64,000 bases of DNA from Pseudoduganella danionis (GTDB lineage: Bacteria; Pseudomonadota; Gammaproteobacteria; Burkholderiales; Burkholderiaceae_D), in contig NZ_WNKW01000001.1 of assembly GCF_009720775.1 (NCBI RefSeq), positions 868,001 to 932,000 of the forward strand. Reading direction: 5' to 3'. A program made the translations under genes and the position numbers. The number at the start of each line of letters is the position of its first letter. The first letter of the stretch is position 1. The notes under the pieces were generated by a model. The model ran no database searches, was not told where the DNA came from, and was given only the letters and a program-made list of their open reading frames with translations. Below, piece by piece: positions 53,585 to 62,885 of the stretch.

Positions 53585-54412
53585 ATGCAACCTCGTTCAT
53601 ACATACTGGCGATGCTGCTGGGCTGGGCCAGTTTCAGTGCTGCCCTGCCAGTGCAGGCGGCCAGTCCCATCGCGGTGGCCGGCAGCAGTGCCGCGCGTCC
53701 CACCATCGTGCTGGTCCACGGCGCCTTTGCCGATAGTTCCAGCTGGACCGCTGTGGCGCAGCGGCTGTCTGCGCACGGCTATCCGGTAGTCAGTGTGGCC
53801 AATCCGCTGCGCGGCGTGCAGGCCGATGCAGCCTATACGGCCAGTCTGGTCCGGTCGATTGCGGGGCCAGTGGTGCTGGTCGGTCATTCCTACGGCGGCA
53901 TGGTGATTGCCCGTGCGGCACAGGACGAGGCGCAGGTCAGGGCGCTGGTGTTTGTCGCGGCACTGGCGCCCGAAGCTGGCGAAACGGTGGCCGGACTGGC
54001 GGGGAAATTCCCCGGCAGTACACTGGGCACTGCACTGGCCGATCCGGTCACGCTACCCGATGGTGCGCAGGAGCTCTACATACGACAGGATAAATACTGG
54101 CAGCAGTTTGCTGCCGATGTGGCCGAGCCGCAGGCTGCCGCCATGGCTGTGGCCCAGCGACCGGTGGCGCTGGCAGCGCTGAACGAACCGGCCGGCGCAG
54201 CTGCGTGGCAGCGCTTGCCATCGTTTTTTGTGTATGGCACGGCTGACCGCAACCTGCCGCCGGCAGTGCTGCGCTACATGGCCGAACGTGCCCATGGCCG
54301 CGAGATCCGCGAAATCCCCGGTGCTTCGCATGCGCTGATGGCGAGCCATGCGCAGCAGGTGGCCGAACTGATAGAGGTGGCCGCCCGCGCGGGCGCGCCA
54401 GCACAGCCATGA
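53585..54412 (+). CDS. Exported alpha/beta hydrolase (serine esterase type)
   Basis: This 275-residue protein has a signal peptide (to about residue 25, PVQAA). It has the oxyanion motif LVHGAFADSSSW, the nucleophile elbow GHSYGG (Ser102) and a C-terminal catalytic His (GASHALMASH). It resembles the RsbQ/MenH-like or salicylate-esterase type of hydrolase, but the substrate cannot be told. The stop overlaps the next start (ATGA), so it is coupled to the thioredoxin-like gene. Confidence 0.85.
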   Translation: MQPRSYILAMLLGWASFSAALPVQAASPIAVAGSSAARPTIVLVHGAFADSSSWTAVAQRLSAHGYPVVSVANPLRGVQADAAYTASLVRSIAGPVVLVGHSYGGMVIARAAQDEAQVRALVFVAALAPEAGETVAGLAGKFPGSTLGTALADPVTLPDGAQELYIRQDKYWQQFAADVAEPQAAAMAVAQRPVALAALNEPAGAAAWQRLPSFFVYGTADRNLPPAVLRYMAERAHGREIREIPGASHALMASHAQQVAELIEVAARAGAPAQP

Positions 54413-55476
54413 GGCCGGCAGCGGGCGGTATGCGACGCTGGATGCTGACTCTGGCCGGAGCGGGCGTACTGGCGGGCGCAGTGCTGGTGGCGCGCGGTCA
54501 GGGCAGTTTGCCGGTGGAGGGAACGGGCGCCGGCTTCGAAGGCGCCAGCGGCTGGCTGAACTCGGCCCCGCTCACGGCCGCCGATTTAAAAGGCAAAGTA
54601 GTGCTGGTGGATTTCTGGACGTATTCCTGCATAAACTGCCTGCGCACCATGCCGTATATCCGCGCCTGGGCCGAAAAATACCGTGCGCAAGGGCTGGTCG
54701 TGGTGGGCGTGCACAGCCCGGAATTCCGCTTCGAACAGTCGCTGGCCAATGTGCAGACGGCCGTGCAGCGCTTGCGCATCGACTTTCCGGTGGCGCTGGA
54801 TAGCAGCCAGGCGATCTGGCAGGCATGGGGGAATCGCTTCTGGCCCGCCTATTATCTGCTCGACGGGAACGGCAAGATACGCTACCACCAGTACGGCGAG
54901 GGCGATTACGGCCGCACCGAGGCTGCCATCCAGCGTCTGCTGGCGGAAGCGCATGGCACGGCGCCGACCGATCATAGTCTGGTGCGCCCCGAGGCGAAGG
55001 CCGAGCAGTCGGCGCCCGATCTGGCCCGGCTGGGATCGGACGAAACCTATCTGGGCTATGGCAAGGCAGAGCGCTTCCATTCGCCCCAGCCGCTGCGGCC
55101 CGATCAGCCACAGCGCTACAGCGTGAGCACCTTGCGCCTGAATCAGTGGGGGCTGGCCGGCAACTGGCTGGCCGGCGAGGAGAAAATCGTTGCGCAGGAG
55201 GCCGGCGCCAGCATTGCCTACCAGTTCAGCGCGCGTGACCTGCATCTGGTGCTGGGCCCCGGTGCGGCAGGGCGGCCGCTACGCATACAGCTGACGCTGG
55301 ACGGCGAGCCGCCGGGCGCCGATCATGGCAGCGATATCGATGCCGCCGGCATGGGGCTGGTCGATGCTACCCGCCTGTATCAGCTGGTCAGGCAGGGCAC
55401 CAGAGTGGGCCCGCGGCGCTGCGTCATCCGCTTCCTCGACGCGGGCGCCGAGGCCTATGCCTTCACTTTCGGCTGA
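54409..55476 (+). CDS. DipZ-like thioredoxin-family protein, membrane-anchored or periplasmic
   Basis: This 355-residue protein has an N-terminal hydrophobic anchor (about residues 11-28). A thioredoxin/TlpA-like domain follows with redox centre Cys74-x-x-Cys77 (WTYSCINCLRTMPY). A C-terminal beta-rich domain (about 215-355; SDETYLGYGKAERF ... NQWGLAGNWLAGEEKIVAQEAGASIAYQFSARDLHLVLGP) is typical of DipZ proteins. The CcdA-type electron-transporting membrane part of full DipZ is missing, so electrons must come from elsewhere. It is translationally coupled to the hydrolase before it and precedes ohrR. Confidence 0.87.
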   Translation: MRPAAGGMRRWMLTLAGAGVLAGAVLVARGQGSLPVEGTGAGFEGASGWLNSAPLTAADLKGKVVLVDFWTYSCINCLRTMPYIRAWAEKYRAQGLVVVGVHSPEFRFEQSLANVQTAVQRLRIDFPVALDSSQAIWQAWGNRFWPAYYLLDGNGKIRYHQYGEGDYGRTEAAIQRLLAEAHGTAPTDHSLVRPEAKAEQSAPDLARLGSDETYLGYGKAERFHSPQPLRPDQPQRYSVSTLRLNQWGLAGNWLAGEEKIVAQEAGASIAYQFSARDLHLVLGPGAAGRPLRIQLTLDGEPPGADHGSDIDAAGMGLVDATRLYQLVRQGTRVGPRRCVIRFLDAGAEAYAFTFG

Positions 55477-55545
55477 GGGAGCGCTTGATGCCGGGCTTGC
55501 GCAACGGGAGCGCAGCGACGACAATTCCCAGCTTGATAACCAACC

Positions 55546-56031
55546 ATGGGCGCAATTATGGGTGCCAGTGAAAATCGCAACAGGCAGGCGGCCAGGCTGG
55601 GCGACTTTATGTGCTTTGCCATCTATTCCACCAATCTGGCCTATTCGCGGGTGTATAAGCCGGTGCTCGAAGCGCTGGGCCTGACCTATCCCCAGTATGT
55701 GACCATCATCTGCCTGTGGGAGCAGGACCATCAGACCGTCAAGGGCCTGAGTGAGCAGCTGTTTCTCGAACCCAGCACCATGACGCCTATGCTGAAACGG
55801 CTGGAAGCCATGGGCTATGTATCGCGTGAACGGGACAAGGACGATGAGCGCAGCGTCCGGATTTCGCTTACCGAGGCGGGGCGCCAGCTGCGCGAACAGG
55901 CGTTCGACTACCGCGACATCACGGCCAGAGCGGCAGGGCTGAATGCCGATGAGTTCAAGGTGCTGCAGAAGGCCATCGTCAAGCTCAGGTCCAATCTGAT
56001 GAATGCGGCCAGCGCCAGCGACGCCGAATAA
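55546..56031 (+). CDS. ohrR: MarR-family peroxide-sensing regulator OhrR
   Basis: This 161-residue winged-helix repressor carries a peroxide-sensing Cys23 in the OhrR context (LGDFMCFAIYSTNLAYSRVYKPVLEALGLTYPQYVTIICLWE). The wing and recognition helix follow (SEQLFLEPSTMTPMLKRLEAMGYVSRERDKDDERSVRISLTEAG). Oxidation of this Cys releases DNA in the family. It is the last gene of the islet and would control ohr. I see no clear ribosome-binding site; an alternative ATG lies 12 bp downstream. Confidence 0.92.
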   Translation: MGAIMGASENRNRQAARLGDFMCFAIYSTNLAYSRVYKPVLEALGLTYPQYVTIICLWEQDHQTVKGLSEQLFLEPSTMTPMLKRLEAMGYVSRERDKDDERSVRISLTEAGRQLREQAFDYRDITARAAGLNADEFKVLQKAIVKLRSNLMNAASASDAE

Positions 56032-56064
56032 GCGCCTCGGTACGCCCGCCTAGCGGCTGCGCGC

Positions 56065-56094
56065 AAAAAAAAACGCAGGCGCGCGGCCTGCGTT
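56065..56094 (-). terminator. Intrinsic terminator after yicC
   Basis: A 9-bp perfect stem (AACGCAGGC and complement) with a 5-base loop is followed on the minus strand by a long T-run. It lies 25 bp after the yicC stop and may also affect transcripts arriving from ohrR on the other strand. Confidence 0.9.
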
Positions 56095-56118
56095 GTGTGG
56101 GCCGGACAGGGCCGGGCC

Positions 56119-57024
56119 TTATTCGAGGTTCTGTACCTGTTCGCGCATCTGCTCGATCAGCAGCTTGAGTTCCATCGAGGCGTCGGCCAGCTCCTTGACG
56201 GAGGCTTTGGCGCCCAGCGTGTTGGCTTCGCGGTTGAGTTCCTGCATCATGAAGTCCAGCCGCTTGCCCACCTGACCGCCTTTTTTCAGGATGTGACGGG
56301 TTTCGTTCAGGTGCGCCGACAGGCGGCCCAGTTCTTCGGCCACGTCGATGCGGATGCCGTACAGGATCACTTCCTGACGGATGCGTTCCAGCGCATCCTG
56401 ACGCGACAGCGCCGAGTTGGAACCCTGGCAGGCCAGCCCCAGTGCATCCTGCATGCGCTCCACGGCTTTCTGCTGGAAGGCTGCCACCACTTGCGGGATC
56501 AGCGGGGTAATGCGCTTGACGATGGCTTCCATCGCATCGATGCGGGCCGTCAGCATGGCTTCCAGCGCCGCGCCTTCGCGCTGGCGGCTGGTAACGAAGG
56601 CGCTCAGGGTGCGCGTCATCAGGGCGGCCACATCGGCCTGCAGCGATTCCTGGCCGATTTCCGCTTCTTCGATCACGCCGGGCCAGCGCAGCAGCTCAGC
56701 CACCGACATGGTGTGGGCGGCAGGGAAGTGGCTGCTGACTTCATTCTGCAGGCGTTGCAATTCCGTCAAGAGGGGCAGATTCAGTGCCTGGGTGCCGGCA
56801 CTGGCTGCCTTGCGCCCGAAACTCAGGCGCAATTCCACCTTGCCGCGCGTGATCGCGCCCATGATGGCAGTGCGCAAATCCGGTTCCAGCGCGCGCAAAT
56901 CGTCGTTTATTCGAAACTGTAGATCGAGAAAGCGCGAGTTGACGCTCTTGATTTCGATGGTCAGTGTACCCGCAGCACTTTCGCTGGTGGCGACCGCGTA
57001 GCCCGTCATACTGGAAATGCTCAA
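56119..57024 (-). CDS. yicC: YicC-family endoribonuclease
   Basis: This 301-residue YicC has a typical N-terminal domain (MSISSMTGYAVATSESAAGTLTIEIKSVNSRFLDLQFRI ... RGKVELRLSF) and the C-terminal DUF1732-like end (AEELGRLSAHLNETRHILKKGGQVGKRLDFMMQELNREANTLGAKA). The family cleaves RNA in E. coli. In related genomes yicC is commonly next to gmk; here the peroxide islet lies between them. Confidence 0.94.
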   Translation of the reverse strand: MSISSMTGYAVATSESAAGTLTIEIKSVNSRFLDLQFRINDDLRALEPDLRTAIMGAITRGKVELRLSFGRKAASAGTQALNLPLLTELQRLQNEVSSHFPAAHTMSVAELLRWPGVIEEAEIGQESLQADVAALMTRTLSAFVTSRQREGAALEAMLTARIDAMEAIVKRITPLIPQVVAAFQQKAVERMQDALGLACQGSNSALSRQDALERIRQEVILYGIRIDVAEELGRLSAHLNETRHILKKGGQVGKRLDFMMQELNREANTLGAKASVKELADASMELKLLIEQMREQVQNLE

Positions 57025-57097
57025 AGGATGTCCCCGGTTAAATCTTTACAAAACAGTGATTTATCCACACAATCGGCGGGTTCAGGCGAGGAGTCCT

Positions 57098-58117
57098 ATG
57101 GCAGCACAAAACAACGCCCCCCTACCAGATGGTCTGGAAATTGCTGGATATCGCATTGTAAAGAAAATTGCGTCGGGTGGGTTCAGTATTGTTTACCTTG
57201 CATACGATAGCGAGGGCGCGGCCGTGGCCATCAAGGAGTATTTGCCGGCCGCGCTGGTCCAGCGCCTGCCCGGCGAACTGGTGCCGACGGTGGCGCCGGC
57301 CCACCTGCCGGCCTTCCGTATCGGCCTCAAATGCTTCTTCGAAGAGGGACGGGCACTGGCCCGTATCGCTCACCCCAACGTGGTCAGCGTGCGCAATTTC
57401 TTCCGCGCCCATGAAACGGTTTATATGGTTATGGCTTATGAATCGGGCAATACGCTGCAGGACTACATCGCCCGCCAGCGCAACCGCAACAGCAAAGTGG
57501 GCGAAGCCTTTATCCGCACTATTTTTTTACAAGTGATCAAAGGCCTGCGTGAAGTACACGCCAACAAGCTGCTGCATCTTGATCTGAAGCCGGCCAATAT
57601 CTATCTGCGCACGGATGGCTCACCCATGCTGCTCGATTTTGGTGCGGCGCGCCAGACGCTGAATCAGGATATGCCTACGCTGACGCCCATGTACACGCCC
57701 GGCTATGCGGCGCCTGAGCTGTACGACAAGGGCGGCGGACTGGGGCCGTGGTCGGATATCTACAGTCTGGGCGCAGCCATGTTCGCCTGCATGGTGGGTG
57801 CGCCGCCCCAGCCGGCCGACCAGCGCCGCAGCGAAGACAAGATGGCGGCCCATTTCGTACAGCTGCAGGGCCAGTATTCGGACGAATTGCTGAAACTGCT
57901 TGAATGGTGTCTGGCGCTGGAGCCGCTGGACCGGCCGCAAAGTCTGTTCGCCCTGCAGAAGGTGCTGCTGGCTACAGCACCGGCGCCCGTGGTCACAGAC
58001 GCTGCGGCGCCGCCTGCCAGCGGTTTCATGGCGCGGCTGGGGCGCGGCTTGCGGCGCTGGCTGGGCGGTGCGGACAGTGGTAGCACGCCGTCGGCCGGTC
58101 CGGCCACACGCCAGTAG
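57098..58117 (+). CDS. Soluble Ser/Thr protein kinase (Hanks type)
   Basis: This 339-residue kinase has the glycine loop ASGGFSIVY (25-33), the ATP-binding Lys46 (VAIKEY), and a catalytic loop HLDLKPAN with Asp162 and Asn167. DFG is at 180-182 and APE at 205-207. The usual HRD Arg is Leu, making it a non-RD kinase, so regulation by activation-loop phosphorylation is less likely. There is no membrane segment or external sensor domain. A PP2C phosphatase gene follows 15 bp later. The ATG at 57098 has a GAGGAG site. Confidence 0.93.
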   Translation: MAAQNNAPLPDGLEIAGYRIVKKIASGGFSIVYLAYDSEGAAVAIKEYLPAALVQRLPGELVPTVAPAHLPAFRIGLKCFFEEGRALARIAHPNVVSVRNFFRAHETVYMVMAYESGNTLQDYIARQRNRNSKVGEAFIRTIFLQVIKGLREVHANKLLHLDLKPANIYLRTDGSPMLLDFGAARQTLNQDMPTLTPMYTPGYAAPELYDKGGGLGPWSDIYSLGAAMFACMVGAPPQPADQRRSEDKMAAHFVQLQGQYSDELLKLLEWCLALEPLDRPQSLFALQKVLLATAPAPVVTDAAAPPASGFMARLGRGLRRWLGGADSGSTPSAGPATRQ

Positions 58118-58132
58118 CAGGAGGGCGGTACG

Positions 58133-59071
58133 ATGCAATTTTCCGTCTACCAGCAAAGCCATATCGGCGCCCGCAAGCAGAATCAGGACCGCATGGGCTA
58201 CAGCTACACGCGCGATGCGCTGCTGCTGGTGCTGGCCGACGGCATGGGCGGCCATGCCCATGGCGAAGTGGCGGCCACGGTGGCGCTGCAGACCATCTCG
58301 CTGTTATTCCAGCAGCAGGCCGCGCCGTATGTGAAAAAGCCGGAACAGTTTCTGCAGCAGGCCATACTGGCCGCGCACGAAACCATACACCGCCACCGTC
58401 AGGTCAAAGGCTTGAGCGAAACCCCGCGCACCACCATCGTGGCCGCGCTGGTACAGCACAACGCGGTGGTGTGGGCCCATTGCGGCGATTCGCGCCTGTA
58501 CTGGCTGCGCGACGGCCAGGTGCTGGCGCGTACGCGTGACCACAGTCATATCGAGAACCTGATCGCCAAGGGGCTGGTGCCGGCCGAGCAGCGCCACACT
58601 CATCCGGACCGCAACAAGCTGTACAACTGCCTTGGTGCGGATAGCCTGCCGCGCGTGGAACTCGGGCAGGGCGTCCTGCAGAGCGGCGATGTGCTGCTGT
58701 TGTGCTCGGATGGTTTGTGGTCTATGCTGCCGGACCAGCAAATCGCCCATAGCGTGCAGCACCAGCCTATCGTGCGCGCCGTGCCGGCCATGCTGCAGGC
58801 AGCGCTGGCTGCCGGTGGACGTAGCTGCGACAACGTGACGGCGCTGGCCATCATGTGGCAGGGCAGTGCGGTGGCCGACCAGCGCGGCAAGGCGGCGGAC
58901 GAGCTATCGAGTATGATCTCGACCGAAGCGCTAAGCCAGCAGGAACATAGTAGTACCATCGCGCACACTGCTGCGGGCCAACGCGCCGACCTGTTCGATG
59001 ACGCTGAAATCGAAAAAGCCATTGCCGAAATACGCGGGGCGATCGCAAAATCTTCGCAATTACTCAAATAA
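58133..59071 (+). CDS. PP2C-family protein phosphatase
   Basis: This 312-residue phosphatase has the metal-binding motifs of the PPM family (ARKQNQDR near residue 13; [44 protein letters not shown]). It probably removes phosphates placed by the kinase 15 bp upstream, and the pair looks co-transcribed. The C-terminal 60 residues are charged and outside the catalytic core. RNase PH follows 10 bp later. Confidence 0.93.
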   Translation: MQFSVYQQSHIGARKQNQDRMGYSYTRDALLLVLADGMGGHAHGEVAATVALQTISLLFQQQAAPYVKKPEQFLQQAILAAHETIHRHRQVKGLSETPRTTIVAALVQHNAVVWAHCGDSRLYWLRDGQVLARTRDHSHIENLIAKGLVPAEQRHTHPDRNKLYNCLGADSLPRVELGQGVLQSGDVLLLCSDGLWSMLPDQQIAHSVQHQPIVRAVPAMLQAALAAGGRSCDNVTALAIMWQGSAVADQRGKAADELSSMISTEALSQQEHSSTIAHTAAGQRADLFDDAEIEKAIAEIRGAIAKSSQLLK

Positions 59072-59081
59072 GGAAAACAGT

Positions 59082-59816
59082 ATGACTTTTGTCTCCCGCC
59101 CTAGCGGCCGCGCCGTCGATGCGCTGCGCAATCTGCGCCTGACCCGCAACTACACCAAGCACGCAGAAGGCTCGGTGCTGATCGAATGCGGCGACACCAA
59201 GGTGATCTGCACCGCCAGCATCGAAGAGAAAGTGCCGGGCTTTTTGAAAGGCAAAGGGCAGGGCTGGATGACGGCCGAATACGGCATGCTGCCCCGTTCC
59301 ACCCATAGCCGCATGGACCGCGAAGCGGCGCGTGGCAAACAGTCCGGCCGCACCCAGGAAATCCAGCGCCTGATCGGCCGCTCGCTGCGCGCAGCCTTCG
59401 ATCTGGAAGCTTTCGGCGAACGCACGCTGCACCTCGATTGCGACGTGATCCAGGCCGACGGCGGCACCCGCACGGCTTCCATCACGGGCGCCATGGTGGC
59501 GGCCTACGATGCGTTCTCCAAGCTGGTGGCCAGCGGTGCCGTGCCGGCCATGCCGCTCAAGAGTTTTGTGGCGGCCATCTCGGTAGGCGTGTATCAGGGC
59601 ATGCCCGTGCTCGACCTCGACTACGTGGAAGATTCCGGTTGCGATACCGACATGAATGTGGTGATGAACGATGCCGGCCATTTCATCGAAGTGCAGGGCA
59701 CGGCCGAAGGCGCCGCGTTTGACCGTGAGGGCATGAACCGTCTGCTTGATCTGGCGCAGGCCGGCATCGCTGATCTGATCAAACTGCAGAAACAGGCGCT
59801 GGGCCTGACGGCTTAA
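59082..59816 (+). CDS. rph: Ribonuclease PH
   Basis: This 244-residue phosphorolytic exoribonuclease trims tRNA 3' ends. The family start ([41 protein letters not shown]) and core motifs ([59 protein letters not shown]) are complete. The ATG at 59082 has an AAGGA site. It is 10 bp after the phosphatase gene. Confidence 0.96.
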   Translation: MTFVSRPSGRAVDALRNLRLTRNYTKHAEGSVLIECGDTKVICTASIEEKVPGFLKGKGQGWMTAEYGMLPRSTHSRMDREAARGKQSGRTQEIQRLIGRSLRAAFDLEAFGERTLHLDCDVIQADGGTRTASITGAMVAAYDAFSKLVASGAVPAMPLKSFVAAISVGVYQGMPVLDLDYVEDSGCDTDMNVVMNDAGHFIEVQGTAEGAAFDREGMNRLLDLAQAGIADLIKLQKQALGLTA

Positions 59817-59843
59817 CTCAGCGTCCCGGCCAGTAGGGAATCG

Positions 59844-59868
59844 GGCTGCCGCCGCAGGTGCGGCAGCC
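59844..59868. other. Hairpin in the rph-rdgB spacer
   Basis: GGCTGCCGC and GCGGCAGCC form a perfect 9-bp stem with a 7-base loop, 27 bp after rph. No T-run follows on either strand. It could stabilise or attenuate the transcript; nothing more can be said. Confidence 0.4.
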
Positions 59869-59933
59869 AAACGGTTTACAATGTCGGCTTCCATGCTTTT
59901 TTACAGCGCAGCAGCGCTCTTGCAGCCGACATC

Positions 59934-60518
59934 ATGACCCAACGCCTGATCCTCGCCTCGAACAACGCGGGCAAACTCAAAGAATTCAACCAACTGCTGT
60001 CCACCGTGGGCTATGCCGTCCACGCGCAGGGCGAATACGACGTGCCGGAAGCGGACGAGCCTTTCCACACCTTCGTGGAAAATGCCCTGCAGAAGGCGCG
60101 CCATGCGGCCCGCCTGACCGGACTGCCAGCGCTGGCCGATGATTCCGGCGTCTGCGTGAATGCGCTCGGTGGTGCGCCGGGCGTGTATTCGGCGCGCTAT
60201 GCGGGCGAGCCCAAGTCGGATGCCCGTAACAGCGCCAAACTGATTGCCGATCTGGCCGCGCATGCCGATAAATCGGCCTACTACTATTGCGTGCTGGTGT
60301 TCGTGCGCCATGCCGACGACCCGCAGCCGGTGATCGCCGATGGACGCTGGAATGGCGAGATCATCGCCGAAGCACGCGGTGTAGGTGGTTTCGGCTACGA
60401 TCCGCACTTCTACATTCCGGCACTGGGCAAATGCGTGGCCGAACTGGCGGCGGACGAGAAGAACCGCCTGTCGCACCGCGGGCAGGCATTGCGCGCTCTG
60501 GTCGAGAAGCTCAAATGA
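59934..60518 (+). CDS. rdgB: XTP/dITP pyrophosphatase (non-canonical purine NTPase)
   Basis: This 194-residue Ham1/RdgB enzyme removes ITP and XTP from the nucleotide pool. The substrate loop SNNAGKLKEF, the motif GLPALADDSGVCVNALGGAPGVYSARYAG, and GFGYDPHFYIPALGKCVAEL are present. It overlaps hemW by 4 bp (ATGA). Confidence 0.96.
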   Translation: MTQRLILASNNAGKLKEFNQLLSTVGYAVHAQGEYDVPEADEPFHTFVENALQKARHAARLTGLPALADDSGVCVNALGGAPGVYSARYAGEPKSDARNSAKLIADLAAHADKSAYYYCVLVFVRHADDPQPVIADGRWNGEIIAEARGVGGFGYDPHFYIPALGKCVAELAADEKNRLSHRGQALRALVEKLK

Positions 60519-61786
60519 TTCCGATTAAAGTCGTGGGCGCCAAAGCGGCCAGCCAGCCCAGCGCGCCGGCCAGCCATAGCGATGTGGCGGGCGTGGCGGC
60601 CAAATATCTGGCCGGAGGCACGCTGAACCTGACGGCGCTGCCGCCGCTGTCGCTGTACATCCATTTCCCGTGGTGTGTGAAGAAGTGCCCGTATTGCGAC
60701 TTCAATTCGCACGAAGCCAGGGATGGCGGCCATCAGGCCGGCTTCCCTGAAAAGGAATATCTGGATGCGCTGCGCACCGATCTGGAAATGGCGCTGCCGC
60801 TGATCTGGGGCCGCAAGATTTACACCATCTTCATCGGCGGCGGCACGCCCAGCCTGCTGTCGGCAGCAGGGCTGGACCGTCTGCTGTCGGACGTGCGCAC
60901 CTTGCTGCCGCTCGACAGCGATGTCGAGATCACCATGGAAGCCAATCCCGGCACCTTCGAGGCAGAGAAGTTCAAGTCCTACCGTGCCAGTGGTGTGAAC
61001 CGGCTGTCCATCGGTATCCAGAGTTTTAGCGAGCGCCATCTGAAGGCGCTGGGCCGCATCCACGACGATGGCGAAGCGCGCCGTGCGGTGGACATCGCCG
61101 TGGCCAACTTCGATAACTTCAATCTTGACCTGATGTATGCGCTGCCGTCGCAGACGCTGGAAGAAGCGCAGCGCGATATCGAAACTGCGCTGTCCTACCA
61201 GCCGCCGCATCTGTCGCTCTACCATCTGACGATGGAACCGAATACGCTGTTCGCCAAGTATCCGCCGGCCTTGCCGGACGACGATGCCAGCGCCGACATG
61301 CAGGACATGATCGCCGAACTGACGGCGGCCAACGGCTACCAGCATTACGAAGTGTCGGCCTATGCCAAGGCGGGACGGCGCGCGCGCCACAATCTCAACT
61401 ACTGGGAATTCGGCGATTATCTGGGCATAGGCGCAGGCGCGCATTCCAAGCTGTCCTTCCCGCACCGCATCCTGCGTCAGGCCCGCTACAAGCAGCCCAA
61501 GGCGTATATGGAGCAGGTGGCGCTGGGCGCACCCGTGCAGGAAGAGCGCGAGATCGGTCGCGAGGAAATGGGCTTCGAGTTCATGCTCAATACCCTGCGC
61601 CTGTGCGGCGGTTTCGATCCGCGCCTGTTCATGGAACGCACCGGCATGGCACTCAATGCCATCGAACGCCAGCTCAATGCCGCGGAAGCCAAGGGGCTGC
61701 TGTACCGCGATCACCAGATCATCCGCCCGACCGAGCTGGGGCAGCGCTTCCTCAATGATCTGCAGGAGATGTTCCTCACCACCTGA
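60515..61786 (+). CDS. hemW: Radical SAM heme chaperone HemW
   Basis: The product has 423 residues. The radical-SAM cluster motif CxxxCxxC is at Cys54, Cys58 and Cys61 (FPWCVKKCPYCDFNSH). GGGTPSLL, the long middle domain and the HemW C-terminus (ELGQRFLNDLQEMFL) are present. The family was formerly misannotated as oxygen-independent coproporphyrinogen oxidase; the CxxxCxxCxF form without a further Cys fits HemW. About 40 residues precede the usual start of the domain. The start overlaps the rdgB stop. Confidence 0.93.
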   Translation: MIPIKVVGAKAASQPSAPASHSDVAGVAAKYLAGGTLNLTALPPLSLYIHFPWCVKKCPYCDFNSHEARDGGHQAGFPEKEYLDALRTDLEMALPLIWGRKIYTIFIGGGTPSLLSAAGLDRLLSDVRTLLPLDSDVEITMEANPGTFEAEKFKSYRASGVNRLSIGIQSFSERHLKALGRIHDDGEARRAVDIAVANFDNFNLDLMYALPSQTLEEAQRDIETALSYQPPHLSLYHLTMEPNTLFAKYPPALPDDDASADMQDMIAELTAANGYQHYEVSAYAKAGRRARHNLNYWEFGDYLGIGAGAHSKLSFPHRILRQARYKQPKAYMEQVALGAPVQEEREIGREEMGFEFMLNTLRLCGGFDPRLFMERTGMALNAIERQLNAAEAKGLLYRDHQIIRPTELGQRFLNDLQEMFLTT

Positions 61787-61811
61787 GTGGTTGAGGAGTA
61801 GGCGCTGCCGG

Positions 61812-62885
61812 CTAGAAGCTGGCGGCCTGCTTCAGATCGGGGCGCTCGCACCAGCGCGCAAAGTCTTCCGCCATGCGTTCGCTTTCGCCGATGGCGCGGC
61901 GCCAGTCGCGCATGCGCAGGCCGTGGTTCTGGCCATAGGCCTTGAAGTCGGCCCGGTCGGGCAGTTTGCTGTTGGGCAGATGGGCGACAAATTCCGGCGA
62001 CGGCGAAATCAGGATCACATTTTCCAGCGCGGCATCGCGCGCGCGCCGCCATGGCAGGCTTTTATCGAGCCAGCCCGGCACGATGTAGTCGCTAAAGTGC
62101 GGATACAGCACCAGTCCCTCGTCGCGCTGGTAGGGCAGATGCAGGTGGTAGTCGATCAGGCCACCGTCCCAGTACGGTCCTTGCGGTGCACCGGCGATAT
62201 CGTTGACGGCCTGCAGCACCAGCGGGATGGAGCCGGAAGCCAGCAGCGCATCGCGCAGATTGGCATCGGACAGACCGACAAAGTGGGCATTGAAGGCGTC
62301 GAAGCCGTCGCGCAGCCATGCGCTGTGATCGTGCTGGTGATGAAAGATCACGCGTTCCATGGCTTTGGCCAGCTGGCTGCGCGCCAGCAGGTTGCCCGTC
62401 GCTGCACCGATGAAACCGGCCATTTCGCGCCAGCGCTGGCCATCGCTGCGCCCCAATGCGCCGATGCCGCGCACCGTCAGCACGGACAGATGGTGCTGAG
62501 TATGGTGCAGCACTTCGGCGCCGCGCCCATCGAGCAGCTCATCGAGCAGGGTGCGGCAGGTGGCCGTCACCTGCGGCGACTTTACTTTTTCCGGATACTG
62601 CTGGGCCGAATACAGTTGCGCCAGCCGCTTGTGGGCAGCCACCGGATCATCAAATGCCGATGCCGCCATACGCCATGCACCGATGGAAGCGCCGATCAGA
62701 CGGCGCTGGCGCGGTGCGCCTTTCAGCCATTCGCCGAAGGCCCAGATATCGAGGCCATTGAGGATCAGCCCTTTGGGGCCGCCTGCTGCGGCAGGGATGA
62801 TGGCAATGTCGGCCGCCTGCATACCTTCGGCAGCGATGCGCGCGCGGGCCCGCTTGCCGAGGCGTATGGTGATCGACGAAGTCAT
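61812..62885 (-). CDS. Patatin-like phospholipase family protein
   Basis: This 357-residue cytoplasmic-type protein has a patatin-like Ser-Asp dyad. The nucleophile elbow GASIG is at residues 65-69 (Ser67), a Gly-rich oxyanion segment AAAGGPKG lies at 32-39, and the aspartate is in the DGG motif (YWDGGLIDYH). It probably hydrolyses lipid acyl esters; the substrate is unknown. The start overlaps the end of the outer-membrane efflux gene by 4 bp, so the two are co-transcribed. Confidence 0.88.
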   Translation of the reverse strand: MTSSITIRLGKRARARIAAEGMQAADIAIIPAAAGGPKGLILNGLDIWAFGEWLKGAPRQRRLIGASIGAWRMAASAFDDPVAAHKRLAQLYSAQQYPEKVKSPQVTATCRTLLDELLDGRGAEVLHHTQHHLSVLTVRGIGALGRSDGQRWREMAGFIGAATGNLLARSQLAKAMERVIFHHQHDHSAWLRDGFDAFNAHFVGLSDANLRDALLASGSIPLVLQAVNDIAGAPQGPYWDGGLIDYHLHLPYQRDEGLVLYPHFSDYIVPGWLDKSLPWRRARDAALENVILISPSPEFVAHLPNSKLPDRADFKAYGQNHGLRMRDWRRAIGESERMAEDFARWCERPDLKQAASF

